Source: Ctena decussata
Taxonomy: Eukaryota > Mollusca > Bivalvia > Lucinida > Lucinidae
Direction of reading: 5' to 3'
Assembly: GCA_963989385.1 (NCBI GenBank)
Contig: OZ022498.1
Coordinates: 4,409,501 to 4,473,500, forward strand
Length of the DNA: 64,000 bases
Part shown: positions 22,590-33,600 of the stretch, one piece after another
How positions within the stretch are numbered: the first letter of the stretch is position 1
Layout: each line of letters begins with the position of its first letter
The notes under the pieces: model-generated
What the model saw: only the letters and a program-made list of their open reading frames with translations
What the model was told of the DNA's origin: nothing
Database searches by the model: none
Program-made: the position numbers and the translations under genes

Positions 22590-23297
22590 TGCAAGCCTTT
22601 TTTACACACCGATTTTTCCAGAATTATTTTTTTCTCTGTATAACCCCAGGGCAGGGGCAACCTAACCCCACTGAACAAGGATAAAAATCTTTGTCATGAT
22701 AGAACGCAGATATCATCATTTCATGCATGTATATAGCCCGGGGGGTGGGGGGGGGGGGGGGAGGAGATAACTCACATGGGGTAAATTTGAGCATCACTGG
22801 AGGCTTGCATCACTCTGATCATTTGCTGTAAGTTTCAGAAAAATTGCTTCAAATTCTGATTTTATATGACATTTTTCATGATTTTATACATGTATATAGC
22901 CCCAGGGCAGGGGCAGATAATCCCCGGTGATAAAATTTCTGTGCTCATATCAACCTTTTGTTACTTCGATCATTTTCGTGAAGTTTCATCATGATACTCC
23001 AAGTAGTAAAGGAACTAGAGGCCAGAAACCATCTTTTGTACATTGACAAGTGCCATAACTCTGTCAGAAATTATCGAAATTTGCCCATTAACAATCCCAA
23101 GCGAGACATTCTTGATACAAATGCATATGCAAAATTTGAAGGAAATCCGTTGATAAATACTTAAGTTATCGAACGGAAACGAAGTGCGGACGGACGGACG
23201 GACAGACGTACATACTACGGACGGACGGACGGACGGACACACGGACGGCCAACGTGAAAACATAATACCCCGACACTAACGTGTGGCGGGGTATAAA
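22590..23297 (-). mobile_element. Helitron-like element, TACCCCGCC family, minus strand, partial
   Basis: Read on minus, the right end is a palindrome ATACCCCGCCACACG / CGTGTGGCGGGGTAT at 23264-23296, followed by poly-GTCC (23188-23245, seen as GGAC repeats on plus), then degenerate units with CCCAGGGCAGGGGC and TTTCATGCATGTATATAGCC. The 3' end was not found, so the left boundary is a guess. A long G run lies at about 22740-22762. Confidence 0.5.
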
Positions 23298-24020
23298 AAA
23301 GAAATGACCGTTAAATTATCGTTCGGTTATGAGGGGAAAGGCTAATCCTGGACGATAGCATGAACTGTAGCTAAATGAACATCGATTGCTGATTAAGTCC
23401 GTCTTTTAAGCCATGCTTATACAAACTTCTAATCGATTCAAAATCACGTCATAAACTTATGTTTACAATGTAGATCTACGACTTGCTAGAGCATAGAGGT
23501 GAGAGTTGACATTATTCTTCCTGACAATAAATATGAATAAAATGAATTTGCTTGACTGTTTTATTCGGTCTTGGTTGAAGATTAATCAGTGAGAGGTGTT
23601 ACGTTTCTACGGACAGGCCGAATTGTGAGTTTGTTATTGGCAGTGAACACTTAGCGCGTAAGGCTGGCATGATTTCGACGCCATTTTCGGTTTGTTTTCA
23701 AACCGAGTGGTTATATGTTATTTTGCAATTTTAAAATGTTCCAAAACCAAATTTTCTGAAATTTCACATAATAGTAGAATATATATCAATATTTATCATG
23801 GCATAGGTCTGCGTTTTGGAGAAAGTCGAATAAGCTGTAAATCGCGATTTTTTGTTCACATGTTTAACGCTGACGTAAAGGGCACTGTTTCGTCAATAAT
23901 TACACAGGCGGGAAATGATGTCTTGGAATTATTTTAACAGAAATATTCAATAATGAAAGTCAGAAAAGTGCTCTTAAAATTTCAAGCGGTGAGGCGATTT
24001 GATTAGTCTGTATGGTGGCG
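23298..24020. other. Unique sequence upstream of the ATP6V0E-like gene
   Basis: No repeats matched. It may hold upstream regulatory sequence, but I can point to no specific site. Confidence 0.3.
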
Positions 24021-24030
24021 TGAAAGTACA

Positions 24031-24139
24031 ATGGGGATCGTCGATAGCAATCTTGATGGCGACAATTTCGAACAAAAATTCGTTGCTATGTGTTTGATTA
24101 TATCCCTACTCCTTGGAGCTGCGTTCCAACTGTTATTAG
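24031..24139 (+). CDS. Possible N-terminal coding segment with a membrane helix (uncertain)
   Basis: An ATG in good context (ACAATGGGG) opens a frame starting MGIVDSNLDGDNFEQK, followed by a hydrophobic stretch containing CLIISLLLGAAFQLLLG. The frame then runs into a SINE at about 24140 and ends at 24318. The unique part looks protein-like: acidic N-terminus, then one membrane helix. No good splice donor is visible before the SINE. It could be a broken gene, a first exon cut by the SINE, or chance. Confidence 0.2.
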
Positions 24140-24361
24140 GACTATATACATATACACATGCTGAGCTGTGGCTATATGACTGCTCAAGGTCACAACGGGC
24201 CCTGGTGAGGATCGGGACCCTTCGATCTCGAGTCGGGCACACTACAAGCCCAGCTCTGGGCCGGAAAATGCCGAGAAACAAGTTTCGATTTAAATTAGAA
24301 ACTTTGTTTCTGAAATAATTTCGGTCCGGAGCTGGACTACACACACTACCCACTGCGCTCC
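24140..24361 (-). mobile_element. tRNA-derived SINE, family 3, minus strand, carrying a nested MITE
   Basis: On minus, the head (from GGAGCGCAGTGGGTAGTGTG) is interrupted by a 96-bp insert, then continues GTGCCCGACTCGAGATCGAA and TTGTGACCTTGAGCAG-like sequence. Its relative at 25013-25186 gives the uninterrupted order. Confidence 0.65.
24246..24341. mobile_element. 96-bp hAT-like MITE nested in the SINE
   Basis: The 8-bp target duplication CACACTAC is exact at 24238-24245 and 24342-24349. The ends are imperfect inverted repeats around CCAGCTCTGGGCCG and CGGTCCGGAGCTGG, with an inner palindrome GAAACAAGTTTC...GAAACTTTGTTTC. Eight-base duplications are typical of hAT elements. Confidence 0.7.
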
Positions 24362-24574
24362 ACATTTGTATGGTAAATGAAAATTTTCCCTGAACTTCAG
24401 AAAATTCTACACTCATCCATGACCCCACCCGTGTATGACCCTTTAAACTGGTTAGCCGGGTGCGCCAAAAACTCAGCGGCGGAACTCTGAAGAAAAAGAA
24501 CAGATGCCTTTCAAGCGTCTGTCGACGTTGATTATCATATGATTATTGATTTCCGGTTCACAAAAATCAACAAT

Positions 24575-24684
24575 ATGACTCGAGCTGATACAGCTTTTGC
24601 GGTAGTTACGTCCTTTTGGGGATTTATTGGGATTGTGTGTCCAATCCTTGTTCAGTTCTTTATGCTCAGGTCACCAAATAAAGG
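24575..24684 (+). CDS. ATP6V0E1: ATP6V0E-like exon 1
   Basis: Start ATG at 24575; 36 codons plus two bases, up to SPNK and GG before GTAAGT at 24685. It encodes the N-terminus and first membrane helix (about residues 8-30). The chosen ATG is the first in frame next to the conserved SFWGF block. Confidence 0.9.
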
Positions 24685-27600
24685 GTAAGTTCTTGGAAAA
24701 AACTGCCTATTCTGGGACATTTGGGTAGCGACAATCTGCCTTCAGAATGGGTGGGGTATATGCTGTTTTCTCGTTGATTCGTTCCCCTTATCATAATTTG
24801 CCTACTTCTGTGAAAAATTAAGGAACCGGTAAATTTATTTTGCTATCTGCAAATAAACAACTTATTAAACTGGTGTGAATTTTCGTTTTTACTATAAAAT
24901 AGGACACTGTCGTAGACAACCCCTCAGAGCAAATATCGAAAAAAGTTTCTCATTGAGTTCATGCCCTTTTTAATATTTTAATAATCTTTATTCATAGTCG
25001 CTGATTTTTATTAACAACTAACATAAGCTCTGTAGAGCTTTAATTGTGACTTGATAAGACTATATACAAGCTGGGCTGTGGATATGTGACTTGCTCAAGG
25101 TCACAAGGCTAGGGCCCTGGTGGAATTCGAACTCGGGGGCCCTTCGATCATGAGTCGGGCACACTTCCACTGCGTCACTGCGCTCCCTAAAATCAACAGC
25201 CAAATTTTCGAAATTATATTATAAGTCTGTCAAAATTTTTAATATGTAAAGACGAGTCCACATTTTTTTTAAGTAAAACTGGCAGTTTTATGGCATGGTG
25301 TTTAATATAACAAATTTGGAAGGATTTTCTTTTGGACCACTGACAGAAATTAATGACTCCTTCAAAAATTTTGATTTTCTAACTGAAATTTTATTAAGCA
25401 CTGACAACCAAGTTTTTTGACACATAAATGTTGTTTTTCGTCAACCTTTTTTATCCAAACAGTTGATTAAATTAATTGCAGTCTGAAGCAAACCATAGAA
25501 ACGAATCTATGAGAAGGCACGAATCCATGAGAAACTGGAATACTAGCATAATTTAATTTAGCAAAATGATCTTAGAACAATTCACAAACTCAGAAAGGGT
25601 ACTACAGTAAAAAAAAATATCAGTTTTGATCATATAAAGCACTAGAAATAATATGAAAATAGGCACTGCCTATTGGCGAGCACATCACTCTTTACAGTGT
25701 GTGAGTGTATGGTAAAACCTCTGTATGGCTGCTATGATGTATATTTAAAGTTTCAGACAAAAAGGCGTGGTTTAAGTGTAGACCCCAACCTTGACTACTC
25801 ATTGTACGATTCTGGATTCAATTTTACAACGCTTTTTTATCGTATGAAATTTGTAATGAAATTATTGCAACTCCACAGCTGATAACAACTCAACAGCTGC
25901 AAACTCCATATGACAAACATATAAGAAACTTTCAGAGAGCTTTCCCCTCGGAAAACGGGCTATATATTTTTTTTTCAGTTTCTTCTCTGCAGCGCTTTCT
26001 AGTTTCTTTAAATTTCACCCAACACTCAGCCTCCTTGCGTTTTGTGTACTTACCATCGTAGAAGCGGTTAAGGTTGACACCATCTTGTTTTTCTCAAACC
26101 AAACGGACATTATTACATATCATAGCAATAGAAAGACTGTATGACCATTACTTCTTGTTGTTTTGTTGATTTCTACGCTCGTATTCAAACCAGTCTAATT
26201 TGGATAATACAATCACTTCCGTCAACATACTCACAGATTATTTTCGAGCTTCCGGTGGAACGTTGAAATTATTTACATACACAGATCAGGTTTTGTGCCG
26301 AAGAACCTGTTTATGTTTGTGTCTACGGAGAATTACAACCAATTGCACCATGAGCAGTGGTCAGAGACGAAACAGATAGAGACAGTTTGTTGAAATAAAT
26401 CAGTCAAACTTCCGGTTTGATCATAATTGCAGCCACCATAAGGAGATAAATTTGGTCGAGAAATCGAAACGATGGTTTTCTGAAGCAACATATGCAATGT
26501 CATTTACATTTTCTATTGACTAATGTCCTACCATAAGAGCTCGCCCTTTGGGCAAGCCGGCCCTTCAGGCCCGCTCGCGATGCTCACTAATAATACTGCC
26601 TTAGCCTTCACAGGAAAAATGTCCTTAATTGAGATGCCCACTAAACAGCCATATCGAATATGTCAAAAACTTTGCTTCATAGGCCTGGATCCAGCTCACC
26701 ATGAACTGGTTAGGCTCTGGATAACTTGTGGGGCTGGGAGGTTCTGAGATGAATGTGGGTGTTTGTGGATGGGGAGGGGGTGGCTTGAAAATATATATCA
26801 TAATTATGGATTTATTTGATGAGAATTTTTGATAATGTTCTTTTGCCTTTAAATATTTAAGGAATGAATTTCATTTTTCTGGTGTTTATCGAAGTATAAA
26901 CTACATTGGGTCGCATGCAAAGTAAGTGAACCCCGAAGGGGTTCATGTAAACTTTGCCTGCGACCCAATGTAGTCTATACTTCGATAAACAGCAGAAAAA
27001 TTAAGTTCATTGCTTATATTTACATGCTTTTCCATCTATAGTTTGACCAAAATTTTACGTAAGGGACTACTGTTGAAGCAGATAAACATTTATACGCAGT
27101 TTTTCTATTAACATTGGAATAGCGTCAACGACGTCATAAGTCACCTAGGTCCAATCAGATTGGAGAGAACCATTGTTTATTTTGACCTCACTTAACATCA
27201 TATGACGTTGTGTTAACCGATGTAGTTATTGAAGTATAAACTTCATTACGTTGTACTGCTTTACCAGAGGGCTTTTCAATAAATGCCCTGAAAATGTAAA
27301 TATAATGTGATATTTCATTAGAATCGCCTTGCTTGAGGCGATTCTAATGAGATGTCATAACATATATATACTAATCTTACCAATGATAAATTATCTCAAA
27401 CTGGCATAAATTATCTCAAACTGGCATCAGAAACTCCTTACTATCTGGAGGTCCCCATATTATACATAACGCAGAGGCCAATATGGTGGGGCTGAAGCCT
27501 TAAAGCCCATCCCCTGGATCTGTGAAACAAGGACCCTTAGACATAAACACACTGGTCTGGCATTCAACACAAGTAACGAAGACAACGTACATGAATCATG

Positions 27601-30600
27601 CTTGTTCCGCTCATCAGGATAAGTTTGTTTCAGAAGTATAGTCTCACAGACCATCCGATCCCCGGCTCTTGAAATAGGAATCAAAAGTTTTACTGAATTC
27701 ATATGCATATTCAAGAAATACTTGAAAACAATTTTTGGACTACAACGTCTATGCAACGAATCGGTAAAGAAACTTATTCAAGCACTGCATATATACTAGA
27801 CGGAATTTCTTCAAAAATCTGGTCTGACTATGAGGTATAACAAACTGCCGAGTCCGTAAGAATGATAGTTTGAAATTAATCTAAGAGATATGCGAAAAAA
27901 TCAAGTTTTATAGTACGTTGCCTGTGATGAATGCCAGACCAGTGTGATAAATGGTATGTCTTTTCCCCTGAGGGCTTAAATATTAAATATTAACTATTTT
28001 ATATTTATATTTCAGAATTGTTCAGATTATGCTTGTGATGACAGCAGGCAGCTGCTATTTGTTGTAAGTGCTTTTTATCTTGCCTATGCAGTGCTGCAGA
28101 TAAAAAGGGGTAACAGAGATAATTTAGGGATAATTATCCATATTTCTCCATAAAAACATATTTTGTGACCCATCATCAGAACCGTCTCGTTGAGACGATT
28201 CTAATGAGGGGTCACAACATATGTTTTCGTTGAGAAATAAGAAAAATTATCTTCGAATTATCCTCAATACCCCCTCTATCTGGAGCTCTGTATGACTAGC
28301 AGAAGCGACACTTGGTATTACTTTTCCAGCGACAGTTGCCTCATCAGCATAAACTTCATTGAGCTTTCTGGTTCAGCTCTGTTTTGTGAATCAAATCCAC
28401 AACCATAGGTTTATGAGTACAGAGAGTTAGTGGCAGGCCAAGATAAAGACAAGTATTCAAAGGTAGTTATGGTTTTACATTCTCTATAAAGATACATTTT
28501 GTGGTATCTCATTGGATCACCATTTACCAGCCATAAAAAGATATCTTTATATATTTACACATTCAACCCTAGTGTAAGACCTTTATAAAGGGGTTAGGGA
28601 CTTAGGCTTAGCTGTCATCTATCTGTCCATTCTATCCATTCAAATGTCAACATTTGTGTTAAAGTTTGGTATTATGTAAAGTGTGCTTGTATTAGGTTGT
28701 AGCACTGGCCAGGGGTATATGTGAGCCCTTGCATGGGTCCTGGTTAGAACTGCTGAAACAATAACTCTACCCTTGAATTCTAAAAAATGGGACACCTAAA
28801 TTACCGGAAATTATCAGTAAACGGAACTGCTTGTTTTTAGAATGCAGTAATGTGTTAAAAAAAGACGTAGACTAAATGGCTAACAGTGTAGACCTTCACC
28901 AGACTGCTCCTGTAGGAGCAGTCTGATCTGGGTCTGCACTCCTCTTTTCCCAGGCACTTACAATAATACAATTTTATGCGATATAGAACATCATCATCAT
29001 TGACACAGTCCCTTTACAAAAGTTTCATGTATATTCTTGTTTGCAGTTGGCTGTGTGCTTTCTTATTCCAATTAAATCCATTACAAGGTCCTCAGCTGGA
29101 AACCAATCTGATACGAGTGATGCAGGCAGAATGGGATGGTATAGATCCAGAACATGTATCAGTAAGTATAAACTGGTAACCAGCCTGGAGATGGCTTAAT
29201 GATTAAGGGGAGTAGCGGAGATAATTTTAGAGATCATTTCCGTATTCTCATTTAACTGAAAACATATGTTGTGGTTACTTATCAGAATCACCTCACCGAA
29301 CTGATTTTAATTGAAACCCGCCACATACTATTTTATGGAGAAGTGGGAATTATTATTCCAAAGTAACACAAAATACAGTCTTAAGTGTAGCAAAGGGGAA
29401 CTCAAAAATTGGTTGCTTAAGGTCAGATGATCTCATAGTCTAGCATTTTTTTTCAAAATACATGTACAGTGAATAATGATCTGATGATTCAAGGGCACCT
29501 CTACAGTGTTTTGAATTATCAGTACTTGGATCAGCGATTGCTCTGTTTAACAATTTCTTAACTGAACAAATGGAAAAGAAAAATCTGTGACAGAAAATGT
29601 GTAAGAATATGGTTAAGATGAATGAGTCCACATCAGGGGAAGCAACTTTATTTTTTTTCCCTTTTTCTGTCATTTCTGAATAGTGTTCCAACTCTGAAAG
29701 AAAAGAATTTTCTCCCATAAGAGCAAATTCTTTCCTTTAAGAGTAGACCCCATTTTGGTAGTGCTTCATCATCTTCTGAAGGAAAGTCACCGAAGAAAAT
29801 GACAGAAATAAATGGAGGGGTATAGTACTTGATATTAACCTAAAGGTGACTGAATATACCAAACATATAAACTTGATACATTTTAAAGTTCAGTCCATTT
29901 ATAGGGCAATGATTGAGGTCCATAAATGTGTGTAGCATTATAAGTGGATAGCCTTATAATGTGACTATGTAAAATACAGTAATATGCTACTTATCATGAA
30001 TGCTGAGGTCCCTGTAAGCACTATACGGTGTAATATTCCATCTCAGATTTGAGGTGTTTAACATTTGAGCCGTGACATGACAAAACAAAAAAGGGGCATG
30101 TGCTCCACGCAAAAACTCAGATCAGCCTGAGCATTGGCCCAGTCTAATTAGAGTCTTTCATGTGCACTTAAAGGGTAGCTAAGGGTCTAGTCTACATCTA
30201 TGCTGAAGTGAAGATTTAGGGAGGAAGCCCAGGCTGAGCTCCATCTTTGCTTGGCTTTCACTTTGTTGGTTTTGTTGTGTGGCGGCTCATTGGTTGCAGC
30301 CTGAGATAGATGTTATTAACTTGGTGCTAAGATGAGATTGTTCACATAGAACTAGGACTGCAGCAAACGTTAAACACCAAAATCTGTTGAATGTTATCAG
30401 CATTTGTACACACTTTAATATTGTTCTTTTCATATGATCAGTCTCATTCCTTTTGAAGACAAACAAGTTTATAAACATGTGCAGTTGGCTGTGAGTCAAG
30501 TGTCAAAGTGAAGATTAAAATCTTAAAGAGTTCCTTCAAGAGCAGAGAATACATTTAGGAGAAGGAACATGGGCCAGACTACGTAGTTTCGGCTAATAAA

Positions 30601-33600
30601 GCCTCTTCAGTGACCCTGACAATATCTGGCGACGAAACAAGAGAAAAGTACACTGTAATTTCTTAATCTTAATTGGACAGTCGATTCAAAGATCGATTAA
30701 TATCAAAAAGGGTCCAAATGATATATAAAACGATGGTTTAGAATATGAGTATAAACCAATCGAAAATTTCCGATTTCTCAGAATATATCCTCTGATCTCA
30801 AAGGACGAAAACAAAATATAATCTGCACTATGGATGATGTACGGGGAGACGTTTTACCGCCGCCACACGGCACAACACCAGCTGCAGTGAGGTAAAATTA
30901 AAATCTTAAAGAGTTCCTTCAAGAGCAGAGAATACATTTAGGAGAAGCACACTTTTTATGAAATTTACAAAGTCAACTGACTTGTTCTTTGTAATTTTAC
31001 TCAAAAGAATTACTGTAATGTGCCTAAATTTTGGGACACCTAAAATATTTCATTTTTCATTTGGAACAAATGAAAAAATTAATTATTTCAGGTGCCCCAA
31101 TACATATACACATTACGGTAGTTGGGCCGCATAGCCCAGTCAGTAGGGCACCTGACTTATAAGTCAGAGGTCCTGGGTTCGAAACCCGGTCTGACCCATT
31201 TCTCCTTCCGCTGATTCAAGAAGGGCAGTTGTCAGTTACTGGCGAAAGTATGTGCACTTAGTACTGGTTAACTGCTTAGGAGGTCTAAGCCTGCCCAGGA
31301 ATAGTGTGGTTAGGTTAACTGACTGTCCCGGCATGACCATAGCTGTTTACTGTGGACGTTAAGCATCAAATCAATCAATCAATCATTACGATAGTCTAGC
31401 TAGGGAAAACAGGACCACAGTCAGGCTTTGAACACTTTACCGTTCAAGGTTTAACAAGAAAGTCAGGCCTGGGAACATTCATTTCTGAATGAAGGAGAGT
31501 CCTATATCAGAGCAACCTATGCTATTTTCCTTCTCATCTGTTTGTTTGGGATGTATTACTGCATTGTAAAATCAAACTGTACCATTGATTTTAGAATCCA
31601 GTCAATGTCATGTAATCATTTCAGTTTTTGGCTTGCCGTCTCGGCGGCAAGCCAGTATTCAAGTGGTTTAGTGATACCGAGTTATTTTCGGAAGAAACGA
31701 TACGTCACACTTAGTCGGAAAATACCTGGAGAGTGTGTACTGCAGTGTTTATATATAGGAATTGCGCAAAGCATTAGCTTTTCCAAAAATCATGCAGCGG
31801 CGTCGCGAAAATAGGCCTTAGGGCATCGCATAATGTGACTGGTCAGAGCAGCCGGCACACTGTCCAGCGCCGGTGCCTTCATGGGATCTGATCAGTCTTT
31901 TTCGGCATAAATATTCTTCATGATGATCCATGATGCAGACATCTTTCATGCTGAGGATAGACTGATAAGACTGCGCTTATGCCGGAGTGGGCTGATACGT
32001 GTATCTGTAAAAACTGAAAGAGCAGAGTTCAAATTTATTGTTAGATTTAGAAACAAGCGCTTTTGACGATCTTCTTCTCTTATCACATTAACTGAAAAAA
32101 TGTATCCCATCTATCTAGAGTTTATAGTTTATTAAAGTCTAATTCTGGTGTACAACATCACAGTACATACATGTTTATATACAGACATATAAAAATACAC
32201 CAAACCATTCTGTACAGAATTATAAGAGACTATGTACATAATGCATTACATATACATTTATCTTATCACCGCGGATTAAGGCTCCACAGAGGTAAAAATA
32301 ATAATAATAATAATAATAAAAATACAGCGAACATTGAATATTTTTTCTACTTACGTGGCACTGCATCCATGGTGCCAGAGTACAGTCACTTCCTAAAAAC
32401 TACACACTGGAATCAATGGTTTTCCCCTCCTCAGCCGCACGGCGCATGAATTTACCAAAAGCGGCACAGTCAGGTACAGAGAAACATGTGGCGGAAACCA
32501 GTGTCCAAACAGCATGCCCCCCCCCCTGCACCGACTTTGTGCACCGTAATACATGCTCCGTGAGGATGAAAAGGGGAAACACTTTGGAAAAAAAAGTCTA
32601 TTATGTGGGAAAAAAATCAGAAGGTTAAACGAATAAATATGCTGGAAGTAAACAGAATTTCCGCCATGTGCGTCCAAGATACGCATTACAATAAATGTGT
32701 GGCTTAATTGCTTGTATGTAGAACTGACCGTGTTATGTATGTAAAAGTCGGTAATGTCGGTGAGTACTTAACGCTTAGGCATTGCAACAGGCCTTTCCAT
32801 GGCGCAAAGCGATATATTATGTACACATTTTTAGCATCTGATAAATTTCCTTTTGGCCATCAACATGTTCATGAATAGCCTGAACAATGATACAGAAAAG
32901 GGGGACAATTCAGAGTTGTTAACATTTGAAACTCAGAATTGTTAAAATTTGAAACTGTTAGGGATTCATTGACAGCTTTATGACAAGGGAGGGGTTGGTT
33001 GGATGATGCGATGATGCTGGGTATAACTTCCAGTGCCGGGGCGTCCTACTTGTTTGGATTATAGTAGAACAAGGGCCTACTGTGCTTGCGGTAGGTGCGG
33101 GTTGGGGTGTGTGGACATTTTTCTTACTTTTATAACACTCTCTAATGTTGCCTTCTTAGTTCAGCTATACAAATGTACAGAGAAATATTTACACTCAACG
33201 ACGATTTCCTTAGATGAACCTATACTGGACTGACGATGTTCATACATCCACGAACAACACACATTCATGCAATCTTACGCGTAAGCAACGTCACGGATAG
33301 TTCAAATAGATGATTGGCCGACGTAACGATTGATATACGTCATGTCATAGTGACGGCTGCTGTACTTCATTACCAACACGTAACTATTATTCGTCCTTTG
33401 CTTGGCGTTTAATTAGTCAGAACTTCACGAATGAGTAAACAAAATTGATGTAAAACATAGCATAAATATAAAAGATAATTTTCATTTGTCGAGATTCATG
33501 GAAATACGAAAGCAATAGGTTCCGTGCTTTGTTGTTCCCAAATGGTGTAAAGCAAGTTATTGTCAAAACAATAACAGCATGCATTTTCTTCTCAGAGTGT

